Shown: positions 46,279 through 56,016, counted from the first letter of the stretch. The stretch: 64,000 nt of DNA from Arthrobacter sp. zg-Y1110 (GCF_025244865.1 NZ_CP104272.1:1674001-1738000); one strand, 5' to 3'. Notes: generated by a model not told the origin, from the sequence alone. Numbers and translations are program-made.

Positions 46279-47499
46279 GTGGCTGGCAGCGGTTCGAAAT
46301 TATGGACCAGGGGATTTGTGCTGGCGATCATCACGAATCTCTTTATCTCACTGGTGTTTTATCTGTTGATGACCACCATGGCGCTCTACACGGTTCAGGA
46401 GTTCTCCGCATCCGACAGCACCGCCGGATTTGCTTCCGGATCCTTCGTCCTCGGTGCGTTGGCGGCACGGGTTTTCGCCGGGAAGTTCCTGGACTTCGTG
46501 GGGCGGCGCCGGCTGCTGGTGACCAGCCTCGCGGTGTTCGTGGTCGCATCGCTGCTGTACATCCCCGCGTCCAACCTGGCACTGCTCCTGACCGTCCGGA
46601 TCCTGCACGGCATGGCATTCGGAGCGGCCAGCACGAGTATTTCCGCCTCGGTCATGGGACTGATTCCGGTCCACCGGCGCGGCGAGGGTACCGGCTACTT
46701 CGGTATCTCCACCACGATGGCTACGGCAGTAGGCCCGTTCCTGGCCGTGTTCCTGGCGGAGTCCGTCAGTTACCGCGCCCTGTTCCTGTTTGCTGCCGGC
46801 TGCGCCGCCGTCGCACTCGCGTTGTCCCTGGTGCTGTCCCTGCCGGAACGCACACCGACCGCCGAAGAACAGGAGAACAAGTGGCGGATGCACCTCACGG
46901 ACATCATTGATCCGTCGGCACTGGCCATTGCATCGGTGATGTTCATTGCCGGCGCGGCATATGCCGGCATCCTCTCCTTCCTTAACTCCTATGCCCAGAC
47001 GGAAGGCCTGGTGCTCGGCGCCAGCCTCTTCTTTGTGGTCTATGCGTGCGTGGTGCTGGTTTCGCGGTTGTTTGTGGGGCGCATCCAGGACCGGCACGGT
47101 GACAATGCCGTGGTGTACCCCACCCTGGTGTCCTTCGCCGTCGGCCTGGCGCTGCTGGCCTACGCCCCAAATGACACGGTGATGGCCCTGGCCGGCGTGT
47201 TTGTGGGCTTCGGCTTCGGTGCACTGATGCCGTGTGCCCAGGCGATTGCCGTGACAACGGCACCGGCGGCCCGGATCGGCCTGGCGACGTCCACGTTCTT
47301 CATCCTGATGGACGCCGGTGTGGGCCTTGGCCCGCTGCTTCTGGGCATGCTCCTGCCACTGATGGGATTCCACGGCATGTACTGGGTGCTGGCCGCCGTC
47401 CTGCTGGCCTCCACGGTGCTCTACCGCTTTGTCCATGGACGAAAGAATTACCGGCCCGGCGCACCGGTGGAACCGGTGCGGGGGAAGCCTGCCGCCTGA
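46279..47499 (+). CDS. MFS transporter
   Basis: 406 residues, 12 helices, major facilitator superfamily. The cytoplasmic loop 2-3 motif appears as GKFLDFVGRRRLLVTS. It resembles sugar or drug efflux permeases of the DHA1-like group. GTG at 46279 with CAGGAG upstream. Substrate unknown; it is divergent from the riboswitch-controlled gene. Confidence 0.85.
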   Translation: MAGSGSKLWTRGFVLAIITNLFISLVFYLLMTTMALYTVQEFSASDSTAGFASGSFVLGALAARVFAGKFLDFVGRRRLLVTSLAVFVVASLLYIPASNLALLLTVRILHGMAFGAASTSISASVMGLIPVHRRGEGTGYFGISTTMATAVGPFLAVFLAESVSYRALFLFAAGCAAVALALSLVLSLPERTPTAEEQENKWRMHLTDIIDPSALAIASVMFIAGAAYAGILSFLNSYAQTEGLVLGASLFFVVYACVVLVSRLFVGRIQDRHGDNAVVYPTLVSFAVGLALLAYAPNDTVMALAGVFVGFGFGALMPCAQAIAVTTAPAARIGLATSTFFILMDAGVGLGPLLLGMLLPLMGFHGMYWVLAAVLLASTVLYRFVHGRKNYRPGAPVEPVRGKPAA

Positions 47500-47545
47500 C
47501 ACGGTAACCTCTTTCCCACACTGTCCAATGAGGGAAAGCAGAACG

Positions 47546-48568
47546 ATGGCACGCGAGGAAACCACCTTGGCCGTTCCCGGTCCGGAGGGGGAGCGGCAGG
47601 TCCGCATCTCCAGTCCCGGGCGGGTCATCTGGCCGGATCCCGGAATCACGAAACTGGATCTGGCCCGCTATTTCGCGGAGGTGGGTGAGGCGTTCATCCG
47701 GGCCAACGGCGGCCGGCCCGTCTCGCTGGAGCGCTTCCCGGAGGGCATCGGCGGAGAGGTGTTCTTCTCCAAGAATCCGCCGCGCGGAATGCCGGACTGG
47801 ATGCGTGCCGTCACCGTGAAATACCCGAGCGCCCGTTCACACCCGCAGGTGGTGCTGGATGAGCCTGCCGCCGCGGTGTGGGCGGCGCAGATGAACACGG
47901 TGGTGTTCCATCCCTGGCCGTCGCGGGCGGAGAACACGGACAACCCGGACCAGCTGCGCATTGACCTGGATCCGCAGCCGGGCACGGATTTCGACGACGC
48001 CGTGCGTCCGGCCCAGGAACTGCGGTCCATCCTTGCCGAGGCCGGGTTGGACGCCTACATCAAGACTTCGGGCAACCGGGGCATCCACCTCTTCGCGCCC
48101 ATCCGTCCGGAGCGTGAATTCCTGGACGTCCGGCATGCCGTGATTGCCGCAGCCCGGGAGGTGGAGCGCCGGATGCCGGACCAGGTGACCACGGCCTGGT
48201 GGAAGGAAGAACGCGGCACACGGGTGTTCGTGGACTTCAACCAGGCCAACCGCGACCGGACCATGGCCGGCGCGTACAGCCCGCGGGCGCTCCCGAACGC
48301 ACCCGTCTCCTGCCCGATCACCTGGGACGAGCTGGAACGGGTGCATCCTGCGGACTTCACTATGCAGACAGTTCCGGAGCGGCTGCGCACCGTCGGGGAT
48401 CCCTGGGCGGAGATGTCCGCCCGGCCGGGGTCCATCGATGTCCTGCTGGGCTGGTGGGAACGGGACCTGGCCAACGGGCTGGGCGAACTGCCCTTCCCGC
48501 CGGACTATCCGAAGATGCCGGGGGAGCCGCCGCGGGTCCAGCCCAGCCGCGCCCGTCGAAAGGACTAG
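47546..48568 (+). CDS. Stand-alone LigD-type primase-polymerase (PolDom)
   Basis: 340 residues matching the polymerase/primase domain of bacterial NHEJ LigD. The metal-binding DxD is in LRIDLDPQPG, the nucleotide-binding motif SGNRGIHL is intact, and VFVDFNQANRDRTMAGAYS near the C-terminus is also typical. The ligase and nuclease domains of full LigD are missing, so it is a free PolDom, as seen in actinobacteria; Ku is not in the window. ATG 47546 has GAGGGAAAG upstream; the longer reading begins inside the MFS gene. Stop shared tail to tail with the ABC ATPase gene by CTAG. Confidence 0.88.
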   Translation: MAREETTLAVPGPEGERQVRISSPGRVIWPDPGITKLDLARYFAEVGEAFIRANGGRPVSLERFPEGIGGEVFFSKNPPRGMPDWMRAVTVKYPSARSHPQVVLDEPAAAVWAAQMNTVVFHPWPSRAENTDNPDQLRIDLDPQPGTDFDDAVRPAQELRSILAEAGLDAYIKTSGNRGIHLFAPIRPEREFLDVRHAVIAAAREVERRMPDQVTTAWWKEERGTRVFVDFNQANRDRTMAGAYSPRALPNAPVSCPITWDELERVHPADFTMQTVPERLRTVGDPWAEMSARPGSIDVLLGWWERDLANGLGELPFPPDYPKMPGEPPRVQPSRARRKD

Positions 48569-49305
48569 GCTGCGGGGTCGTGTTCAATGAGCCTGCCGTC
48601 CCGCATGGCCGCCACGTCATCGGTCAGGGGTACGAACTCGGTATCGTGGGTCACCATCACCGTACCCAGGTCGAATTCGCGTGTCACGGCAACCAATAGG
48701 CGGACAATCGCCTCGGACCGGTCGTGGTCCAGCGCGGCGGTGGGTTCGTCCACCAGCAGCAGCGACGGACTGCCCATGAGGGCACGGGCAATGTTGACCC
48801 GCTGACGCTGTCCACCGGAGAGCTGGTGGGGACGGCGGGCCGCGACGGATTGGGACAGCCCCACGAGTTCCAGGAGCTCCCGTGCCCGGGACTCGGATTC
48901 CTTCCCGGCCCTGCCGCGCAGCCGGTCAGTGATGACGAGCTGCTCCACGGCCGTGAGGGAAGGAAGCAGGTTCGCCTGCTGGAAGACGATGCCAAGTTCG
49001 GTACGCCGCAGTGCAGTCCGGCCGGCGTCGTCCAGTTCGCCGACATCCCGGCCGCCCACCGTCACGGTGCCCGACGCCGGTCGGATCAGTGTGGCGGCAA
49101 CGGCGAGCAGGGAGGACTTGCCGGACCCTGACGGACCCACCAGTGAGAGGATCTTTCCCCGTGGAACAGTCAGGCTGACCCGGTCCAGTGCCTTCAGCGT
49201 GCTGACGCCGTCGGGGTATTCGAGGGTTACGTCCTGCAGGTGCAGTGCGGCGGTGGCAGCCGCGAGGGTCGGTGGGACAAGTGCCGAAGCTGAGGTTTCT
49301 GCCAT
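48565..49305 (-). CDS. ABC transporter ATPase, MacB/LolD type
   Basis: 246 residues. Walker A GPSGSGKSS, Q-loop, signature LSGGQRQR, Walker B LLLVDEPTAALD, and H-loop THD are all present. LolD/MacB-type ATPases drive FtsX-like permeases without a transmembrane pump of solutes. ATG at 49305 follows AAGAAAGGACC. It forms an operon with the permease gene immediately upstream. Confidence 0.92.
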   Translation of the reverse strand: MAETSASALVPPTLAAATAALHLQDVTLEYPDGVSTLKALDRVSLTVPRGKILSLVGPSGSGKSSLLAVAATLIRPASGTVTVGGRDVGELDDAGRTALRRTELGIVFQQANLLPSLTAVEQLVITDRLRGRAGKESESRARELLELVGLSQSVAARRPHQLSGGQRQRVNIARALMGSPSLLLVDEPTAALDHDRSEAIVRLLVAVTREFDLGTVMVTHDTEFVPLTDDVAAMRDGRLIEHDPAA

Positions 49306-49345
49306 GTTGTGGTGGTCCTTTCTTGGGAATACAGGATGTAGGTAC

Positions 49346-50428
49346 CTAGTTGCCGCCGAGAGCGGTCAGCGGATCTACCTTGGCAACCCGGCGTACGGCA
49401 CCGGCCGCCCCGGCAAGCCCGAGCACCACGATGCCGAGGATTGGCAGCAGTGCGGTGGAAACCGTCAGGATGAACGGAGCAACCGCAGCGGCCGCCAAGC
49501 CGATCAGTACGGCGAGCACCCCGCCGGTGACGGCACCTGCGGCAACGATGACCCCGGCCTGGGCCAGCGCGTCACGCATCAGGTATGCGGAGCTGCCGCC
49601 CAAGGCCTTCAGCACGGCAATGTCGCGGGTGCGCTGGATGGTCCAGACCGCCAGGAAGGCCACAATGACCAGTGCGGAGATGCCGTACAGGAACGCCTGC
49701 ATCATCAGCAGCGAACCGTTTTCCGAGGTGTAGGCGCCCAATCCGTTGAAAGAGCCGCGGATACCCGTGGAGACTGTGCCTGCGGCGTCGTCTGCCTGCT
49801 CGGCGGTGGAGCCCGAGGCAGCGATCACGGTGGCCACCGGCGCCGCGTCGGAGCCCTCATCGTTGGTATGGGCCGCAGCCTGCCATGTAGCCAGCGACGT
49901 CCAGACGAGCGGCGTGTGGCTGTAGTAGGACTGGTCGACAATGTCTTCAACAGTCAGGACCCGGCCGCCCAGGCGCACTTCGTCCCCCGCATCCAGGGAC
50001 AGGGACTCCGCTGTTTCCGATCCAATGAGGATCTGTCCGTCGCCGATCTGGCGGGGCGCGAGCTTGCTGCCCGGTTCGACGCCGAAGACAGCCACGTTTG
50101 CACTGGCCCCGCCGGTAATGCGCGTCTGGGTGATGCCTACGGGTTCAGCGGTCTCGATGCCGGGAGTCTTCCGCCACTCAGCCAACTGCTCAGCTGTGAC
50201 GGTTGATTCCGTATAGGAGACCTTGGCTTCACCGCCCTCGGGTGCACCGAAGGCAACGATGTCCACCCCGGCGGAGCCAAGGTCCTTGATTGCCGCAGTG
50301 TTTTGGTTGCCCAGGCCTGCGGTAAGCCCGGAGAGCAACACCAGAAGGAGGGTAATCAGGGCGACGACGCTGCCCATCAGGGCAAACCGCCCCTTGGCGA
50401 AGCGTATGTCGCGGAGTGCCAGATACAC
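49346..50428 (-). CDS. ABC transporter permease, FtsX/MacB type
   Basis: 360 residues: one N-terminal helix (about 19-42), a large extracytoplasmic domain (about 45-240), and three C-terminal helices (about 245-350), the MacB/FtsX topology. It partners the adjacent ATPase. The GTG at 50428 has AAAGGAAG upstream. Divergent from a histidine kinase with 176 bases between, so the kinase probably controls it. Function may be export of, or resistance to, an envelope-active compound. Confidence 0.88.
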   Translation of the reverse strand: MYLALRDIRFAKGRFALMGSVVALITLLLVLLSGLTAGLGNQNTAAIKDLGSAGVDIVAFGAPEGGEAKVSYTESTVTAEQLAEWRKTPGIETAEPVGITQTRITGGASANVAVFGVEPGSKLAPRQIGDGQILIGSETAESLSLDAGDEVRLGGRVLTVEDIVDQSYYSHTPLVWTSLATWQAAAHTNDEGSDAAPVATVIAASGSTAEQADDAAGTVSTGIRGSFNGLGAYTSENGSLLMMQAFLYGISALVIVAFLAVWTIQRTRDIAVLKALGGSSAYLMRDALAQAGVIVAAGAVTGGVLAVLIGLAAAAVAPFILTVSTALLPILGIVVLGLAGAAGAVRRVAKVDPLTALGGN

Positions 50429-50604
50429 GTTTGCTTCCTTTCGGATCGGCCGCCGCAGCGGCAGTGGAGGGTACCTTTCAACCCTCCGCCGGTTCCGGGG
50501 CGAAACCATCGCATGGACGGATGATCCGGGCGGAGAAACCGGTTGGTCCTGCGCTCAACCGTTTGGTTGATGCCGTTGCGGACGGCCGGACCTAGGCTGG
50601 AATC

Positions 50605-51948
50605 ATGAGTGCGCCGAATCAAAGCAGTGGGGGTCCCGACGGCGGCGCCGGCACCGTGTCTGCCGCTGCCGCGACCGTCGCGGGGGACGCCGTGCTCCGC
50701 CTGCTGCGGGTAGCCCTGCACGTTGCCTTCGCCGGGCTGCTTGTTCTGGCTTTGGTCCAGCTGACCCTGGACGGGCCGGGAACGCCCCGCCTCGTGGCTG
50801 CGTATGCCTGCGCCTGTGTGCTCGCCGTCGTTTATCTCGCCGGCACCGTGGCAGAGAAACGCTACGCAGCAACCGGAGCCGGGCCGGACCCCGGCCGTGC
50901 CGGGCCCTATTGGCTGGCGGCCGTAACGTTCCTATGGCTTCTTCTGCTGCTGATAAGCGCCGATTTTTCCTGGCTGGCCTTCCCCCTGTTCTTCCTGGAC
51001 CTGCATCTGCTGCGGACCGTGCCCGCCTTGGCGGCAGTAACCGCGATGACGGCTGCGGTGGTCGCCGCCCAGGGCGTGCACTCCGGAGGGTTTACTCTCG
51101 CAGTCCTGTTGGGCCCGGTGCTGGGGGCCCTCTTTGCTGTGGTGATGGGCTTCGCCTACGCGGCGCTGCACGGAGAAAGCGTGAACCAGCGGCGTGCGCT
51201 GGCCGAGCTTCGGCGCACCCGCGGGCAGCTGGCAGCGTCCCAGCACCGTGCGGGCGTCCTGGCGGAACGGGAACGCCTGGCCCGCGAGATCCATGACACC
51301 CTGGCCCAGGGGTTTTCCAGCATTGTCCTGATGTCGCGGGCGGCCGGCGCCGCACTGGAAAGCGGACAGGCGGATCTGGCCCGGGAGCGCATTGCCACGG
51401 TCCAGGCCACTGCGTCGGAAAACCTGGCCGAGGCCAGGAAGTTTGTGCGCGGCCTGACCGAAGCGGCAACGGGCAGCGGGACCCTCATCGCGGGGCTGGA
51501 GCGCCTCTGCGCCGATAGCTCCCGGCAGGCGGCCTCCGGCGGTCAGCCGCTGGAGTGCAGCCTCCGGGTGGACGGAGAGCCGGTGGATCTCGATGCCCGG
51601 TATGAAACCACCCTGCTGAGGGCGGCGCAGGCTTCCCTTGCCAACGTGCGGGCGCATTCCGGTGCACATACCGCGGTACTGACGCTCAGCTTTGCGCCCG
51701 ACGCAGTGACGCTGGATGTCTTCGATGACGGTGCGGGCTTCAGCACCGCAACGCTCCCGGACGTCCCCCGCCGGGACGGAAGCGGATTCGGGCTGCTCTC
51801 CCTGCGCGAGCGGGCAGCGGATCTGGGCGGGGTGCTGAGCATCGAGTCCGCGCCCGGCGAAGGCGCGGTGGTGGCGGTACGGCTTCCGCTGCCGGCTGCC
51901 GACCGGCCGGAGCTGGAGCAACCGGCTCCCGCGAAGACACGGGCATGA
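50605..51948 (+). CDS. Sensor histidine kinase, NarL-type (HisKA_3)
   Basis: 447 residues. Five or six membrane helices occupy about 30-190. The kinase core has the HisKA_3 box REIHDTLAQGF with phosphorylated His230 and a C-terminal ATPase domain with DDGAGF and GFGLLSLRERA. It overlaps the response regulator gene by four bases (ATGA). Divergence from the ABC exporter suggests it senses the exporter's substrate or its envelope effect. Confidence 0.9.
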   Translation: MSAPNQSSGGPDGGAGTVSAAAATVAGDAVLRLLRVALHVAFAGLLVLALVQLTLDGPGTPRLVAAYACACVLAVVYLAGTVAEKRYAATGAGPDPGRAGPYWLAAVTFLWLLLLLISADFSWLAFPLFFLDLHLLRTVPALAAVTAMTAAVVAAQGVHSGGFTLAVLLGPVLGALFAVVMGFAYAALHGESVNQRRALAELRRTRGQLAASQHRAGVLAERERLAREIHDTLAQGFSSIVLMSRAAGAALESGQADLARERIATVQATASENLAEARKFVRGLTEAATGSGTLIAGLERLCADSSRQAASGGQPLECSLRVDGEPVDLDARYETTLLRAAQASLANVRAHSGAHTAVLTLSFAPDAVTLDVFDDGAGFSTATLPDVPRRDGSGFGLLSLRERAADLGGVLSIESAPGEGAVVAVRLPLPAADRPELEQPAPAKTRA

Positions 51949-52586
51949 GAGTGATGCGGATCCTGCTGGTTGACGATCACCCGGTGGTCCGGGCAGGTCT
52001 GCGCGCCATGCTGGAGGACTTTGAAGGCATCCGGGTTGCCGCCGAATCCGCGGACGGCGAATCAGCGGTGGCCGAAGTCCGTAAACAGGAGGTGCTGGGC
52101 ACCCCGGTCGATCTTGTACTGATGGATCTGCAGATGGGGGCGGGCATGGACGGGGTGGAGGCCACGCGGAGAATCCGGGCGGCCGACGGCCCGCCGGTGC
52201 TGATTCTGACCACCTATGACACTGACGCCGATATCCTGGCGGCCATCGAAGCCGGGGCGGCCGGTTACATGCTCAAGGATGCGGATCCTGAGGAGATCCG
52301 CACCGCGGTCACTGCTGCTGCGGACGGGCGGACGGCGTTGTCGCCGCTGGTTGCGGCCCGGCTGATGGGACATCTGCGGAGTCCGGCTCCGGCCCTCAGC
52401 AGCCGTGAACTTGAACTGCTTGAGCTGCTGGCAACGGGCCTCGGGAACCGGGCCATCGCCCGGAAGCTGTTTATCTCCGAAGCGACGGTGAAAACGCACT
52501 TGGTGCACATCTACGAAAAGCTCGGTGTGGACAACCGGACCGCCGCCATCGCCGAAGCCCGGCGCCAGCGGATCCTGCGCTCTTAA
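51945..52586 (+). CDS. Response regulator, NarL/LuxR type
   Basis: 213 residues. Receiver domain with D10, D11 and phosphorylated Asp61 in LVLMDLQMG, and Lys near 111 (MLKDA). The LuxR-type helix-turn-helix is at about 149-205 (LSSRELELLELLATGLGNRAIA). It acts with the kinase it overlaps by four bases, probably on the divergent ABC operon. Confidence 0.92.
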   Translation: MRVMRILLVDDHPVVRAGLRAMLEDFEGIRVAAESADGESAVAEVRKQEVLGTPVDLVLMDLQMGAGMDGVEATRRIRAADGPPVLILTTYDTDADILAAIEAGAAGYMLKDADPEEIRTAVTAAADGRTALSPLVAARLMGHLRSPAPALSSRELELLELLATGLGNRAIARKLFISEATVKTHLVHIYEKLGVDNRTAAIAEARRQRILRS

Positions 52587-52637
52587 CGGGCACGGAACGG
52601 CGAAGCCGGGCTTCAGCGGTGCGGCGGTTACGCGGTG

Positions 52638-52865
52638 CTAGGCCTTCTGCACCGTGATGGACCACTCCGCGGGGCCGCGCTTGGAGAAATCCGTGACGGG
52701 GTAGCCGCTTTCGGCAGCCCAGCGCGGAATGGCGTCCGTGGCCTGGGTGCAGTCGAAGTGGATGACGAGTTCATCGCCGCTGCTCAGTGTTGTCATAGCC
52801 TGCTTGGCTTCCACGAGGGGGAAGGGGCAGACGGATCCGTTGGTTTCCAGGGTGACCTGTGCCAT
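52638..52865 (-). CDS. TusA/TsuB-type sulfur-carrier protein
   Basis: 75 residues with the signature CPFP (Cys13 as the sulfur-carrying residue) and the standard length of TusA family proteins. It lies 33 bases downstream of the YeeE-type transporter on the same strand. In E. coli the homologous TsuB assists thiosulfate uptake by TsuA, so the pair is probably a thiosulfate acquisition module. Confidence 0.88.
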   Translation of the reverse strand: MAQVTLETNGSVCPFPLVEAKQAMTTLSSGDELVIHFDCTQATDAIPRWAAESGYPVTDFSKRGPAEWSITVQKA

Positions 52866-52898
52866 GGTGTGTATCCTTTTCGAGCTATTGGTGGGGGA

Positions 52899-53951
52899 TT
52901 AGACGCCGACGGGGACGCGAGCGGAGGCCGGCGCCGGGCGGCGGTTCATGATGGTGAGCTTCGCAGCGACGCCGGTGCCGAGGATCATGAAGATCAGCGC
53001 GGTCCAGCCCTGGAAGGTGAACTGGGCCGTCTGCACCATGGCGTTGCCGATGGTGCAGCCGCCGGCCAGGGCGGCGCCGATGCCCATCAGGGCACCGCCG
53101 CCGAGGCTCTTCACGGCGGTGGCGGCGTCGGGGACCCGGACCCGGAATTCGCCGCTGCCCTTGGCTGCGATGAAGGAGCCGAGCAGGATGCCGATGACCA
53201 GGTACACACCCCAGTCCACGAGCTCGGCATCGCCGGTGACAAGGTAGGTGACCAGCTTGGAGGAGGGGGTGGTGATGCCCAAGCCGTCTTCCCGGCCGGT
53301 GGCCCAGCTCAGCGGCCAGGCTGCCGTGGCAATGAGCCCGATGACGACGGCCGTAGCGAAGGCATTCCACGGCTTTTCGAACAAGAGGTGCGCCAGCCCG
53401 GTCTTCGACGCCGGCAGGGTGGCCATGGCGGACTTCGGCTTGGCCAGGTGGTGCCGGACCGCCAGTGCCACCGCGGTCACGAGCACCGCCACGAACAGCC
53501 ACGGGGAGATGCCCAGGATCGAGTAGAAATTGCTCTGCTCCACGGTCACGGAGCGCATCGCGGTGTTGAAACCGGCCATGGGGCCCGTCTTCATGATCGC
53601 GGCGAACAGTGCGTAGGAGATCAGCGCCAGCCAGCTGCCCACCAGGCCCTCGCCGGCGCGGTAGTAGGTTCCGGTGGCGCAGCCGCCGGCCAGCACAATG
53701 GCAAAGCCGAAGATGAAGCCGCCCACGATGGTTGCCAGCCAGGGGAACGCCTCGGCCTGCAGGGTGATGACGCCCGCCGCGTCCAAGGCGAATACTCCGA
53801 TGCTTTGCACGGCCACAACCACCAGGAACGCGGTGAGCCAGCGGGTATTGCGTGTGACCCAGACATCGCGGAAGGCACCGGTGACGCAGAAGCGGCCCCG
53901 CTGCATAACGAATCCGAGCGCCAACCCGACCAGCAGGCCTGAAATAAGCAT
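52899..53951 (-). CDS. YeeE/YedE-family (TsuA-type) thiosulfate transporter
   Basis: 350 residues, about nine to ten membrane helices. Cys22 (QRGRFCVTG), Cys91 (AGGCATGTYYRAGEG) and Cys299 (AGGCTIGNAMV) match the conserved cysteines along the thiosulfate path of the TsuA family. The ATG at 53951 is preceded by AGGAG. Cotranscribed with the TusA-type gene. A selenium-related YedE role is an alternative. Confidence 0.9.
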   Translation of the reverse strand: MLISGLLVGLALGFVMQRGRFCVTGAFRDVWVTRNTRWLTAFLVVVAVQSIGVFALDAAGVITLQAEAFPWLATIVGGFIFGFAIVLAGGCATGTYYRAGEGLVGSWLALISYALFAAIMKTGPMAGFNTAMRSVTVEQSNFYSILGISPWLFVAVLVTAVALAVRHHLAKPKSAMATLPASKTGLAHLLFEKPWNAFATAVVIGLIATAAWPLSWATGREDGLGITTPSSKLVTYLVTGDAELVDWGVYLVIGILLGSFIAAKGSGEFRVRVPDAATAVKSLGGGALMGIGAALAGGCTIGNAMVQTAQFTFQGWTALIFMILGTGVAAKLTIMNRRPAPASARVPVGV

Positions 53952-54181
53952 TGAAACTGCTCCTAGGAAAAAGGGGAGATGCCGCGGCAACGTGCCGCAG
54001 TTGAGCAACGCTAGTCCGGGTCCTTTCCGGCCGCCAAGGAATATGGCCCAGCATGTCCGCGGATTAAGCCGCATGACGGCGTAGGTGGACAAAGGCCGGA
54101 CCGGAGCCTTCCCGTCCGTGGCCGGGGAGCGCATGCGGTGGCAGAATCGGAGGGCAACGGACAACCGGCAGCCAGGACGCG

Positions 54182-54946
54182 ATGTCGACTATCACAGTGG
54201 TGATCCCCTCCCATAACGACGCCGTTATGCTCGCTGCGTGCCTGCGCGCGGTGGCCCGGCAGACACGGCAGCCGGACGAGGTCCTGGTCGTGGACAACGC
54301 CAGCACCGATGCGACGGCGGACGTCTGCCGGGCAGCGGGTGGCCGCAGGATCTACGAGCCCGACGTCGGTGTCGCCTCCGCTACTTTCCGCGGCTTCGAT
54401 GAGGCGAGCAGTGAATGGCTGGCCCGTTTGGACGCAGACTCGGTGCCTCCGCCGCACTGGCTGGAGCATCTGGAGGCCGACCTCCTCGAGGCCGGGAAAG
54501 ACACCGCTGTCACCGGGCCGGGGGAGTTCTACGGCTCCGGCCGGGTCATCCGGTGGATAGCGGAAACCCTCTATATCGGCGGCTACCGCTGGTCGATGAA
54601 CCTGCTGCTCGGACACCCGCCGCTCTTCGGGTCCAATTTCGGCTTGCACCGGAGCATGTGGATACGGCTAAGGGACCGGGTGCACCGGGGCGATCCCCGC
54701 GTGCATGACGACCTGGACCTCTGTTATCAGCTCCGTCCCGGGATGTGGATCCGCTGGGACCCGGATCTGCGCGTGGGTGTATCCGCCCGGCCCTTTGACA
54801 CGTGGCGCGGGCTGGGGCGGCGGGTGGCCATGGCTTACACCACGTTCAAGCTCGACTTCGAGCAGGAACCGCCGTTCCGGCGCCGGCGGGACCGGGCGCG
54901 CAGCGTCAGCCGGCGGAATCGAACAGGTGCAGCAGGTCCCGCGTGA
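54182..54946 (+). CDS. Family 2 glycosyltransferase
   Basis: 254 residues. GT-A fold with the nucleotide-binding start TVVIPSHNDAVML, VVDNASTDAT, and a DxD-type RLDADS at the metal site. No membrane helix, so it is cytosolic. Acceptor unknown; cell-envelope glycan synthesis is plausible. Ends 41 bases inside the convergent hydrolase gene. Confidence 0.82.
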   Translation: MSTITVVIPSHNDAVMLAACLRAVARQTRQPDEVLVVDNASTDATADVCRAAGGRRIYEPDVGVASATFRGFDEASSEWLARLDADSVPPPHWLEHLEADLLEAGKDTAVTGPGEFYGSGRVIRWIAETLYIGGYRWSMNLLLGHPPLFGSNFGLHRSMWIRLRDRVHRGDPRVHDDLDLCYQLRPGMWIRWDPDLRVGVSARPFDTWRGLGRRVAMAYTTFKLDFEQEPPFRRRRDRARSVSRRNRTGAAGPA

Positions 54947-55850
54947 ACTGGTAGGGCGATTCCTCGCTGGGGCTGTGTCCGCTGCCGTAGGCCGCAAAAG
55001 ATGCGCCGATGCCGGCGGCGAACTCCCGGTGCAGCTGCAGCGGCCAGACATCATGCTCGCCGACGGCCACGAACTTAGGGAGGGTGGCTGCCCGGAGGGT
55101 ATCCCGCAGGCCCGGGGCGTGCCTCATCAGCCCCACCATGTCCCGGATGGAGTCTTTCCTGGTGCGGGTGAACCGGTGGGCCACGAACGCCATCCGTCCC
55201 GGAGACGCCCCGATGAAGTTGCGCTGCACGCCCCAGACAATCAGGTCCGCGCTGATCCGGTCCCCGACTAAGGGGGCGGCCCAGCCGATACGGCTAACGC
55301 CGCGGAAACTCTGGCCGCCGCGCGGCGGGCAGCCGAGCAGGGTGATACTGCGGAACAGGTCCGGCCGCTGCTGCAGGGCCAGCTGGGCAACGATGCCGGC
55401 GAATGAGTAGCCGACCACGTGGGCCGGGCCGTAGGCGGAGAGCACGGCTATCAGGTCACCCGTAAACAGCTCATAGTCGTACCGGCGCTGCGGCGGCCGC
55501 AGGTGCTCGGGGCCGGCGTCGGCGGACTCGTACTGGCCGGCAAGGTCGAAGCTGAAGGCGAAGTATCCCGCCGCCGCCAGTTCCGGCAGCATCAGTGAGA
55601 AGTCCTCCTTCGACCCCATGGCGCCGGGCACCAGGACCACCGCCGGGCTGCCGGGGTCTCCCATGCTGATGGCCGCGAGGGACCCGCTGGGTGCCGGAAA
55701 CCGGGAACGGAGGCAGCCGGCGGGAAGCGCGGACCAGTCGACGTCGCCGAGTTGCGCGTCGCGGGCGGCAGCAGGATCGGCCGGGGCAGCCGGTTCGGTG
55801 CGCGGCTTTCCGCCCGGCCCCCGGCCGGCGAACCTCCCGCGTATCACCAT
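54906..55850 (-). CDS. Alpha/beta hydrolase
   Basis: 314 residues. Core motifs: oxyanion segment VLVPGAMGSKEDF, nucleophile elbow GYSFAG (Ser), and the catalytic His in SGHSPSEE near the C-terminus, with Asp in AVGEHDVWPL. The ATG at 55850 is the nearest plausible start but has a weak ribosome site; an upstream ATG at 55940 would add 30 residues. Esterase or lactonase type; substrate unknown. Confidence 0.78.
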   Translation of the reverse strand: MVIRGRFAGRGPGGKPRTEPAAPADPAAARDAQLGDVDWSALPAGCLRSRFPAPSGSLAAISMGDPGSPAVVLVPGAMGSKEDFSLMLPELAAAGYFAFSFDLAGQYESADAGPEHLRPPQRRYDYELFTGDLIAVLSAYGPAHVVGYSFAGIVAQLALQQRPDLFRSITLLGCPPRGGQSFRGVSRIGWAAPLVGDRISADLIVWGVQRNFIGASPGRMAFVAHRFTRTRKDSIRDMVGLMRHAPGLRDTLRAATLPKFVAVGEHDVWPLQLHREFAAGIGASFAAYGSGHSPSEESPYQFTRDLLHLFDSAG

Positions 55851-56016
55851 GGCTAAAAAGATAGCCGCCAAACGGGTCCCCGTCTGCTGGTTCCGGACCT
55901 GGGGAGCACGGGGCAAGCCATTTCCCCGCCGCGCGGACAAGCAGGTCAGCGGCCATCGGGCACCGCGGTAGAATTTCGTTGCCTGCCCCGAAATTCCACC
56001 GACTCAGGAGCCGACG

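Noticed and set aside
52635..53942. A 435-codon plus-strand frame opposite the YeeE/TusA genes
   Set aside because: Shadow of two recognised genes, rich in Gly and His with no family resemblance.
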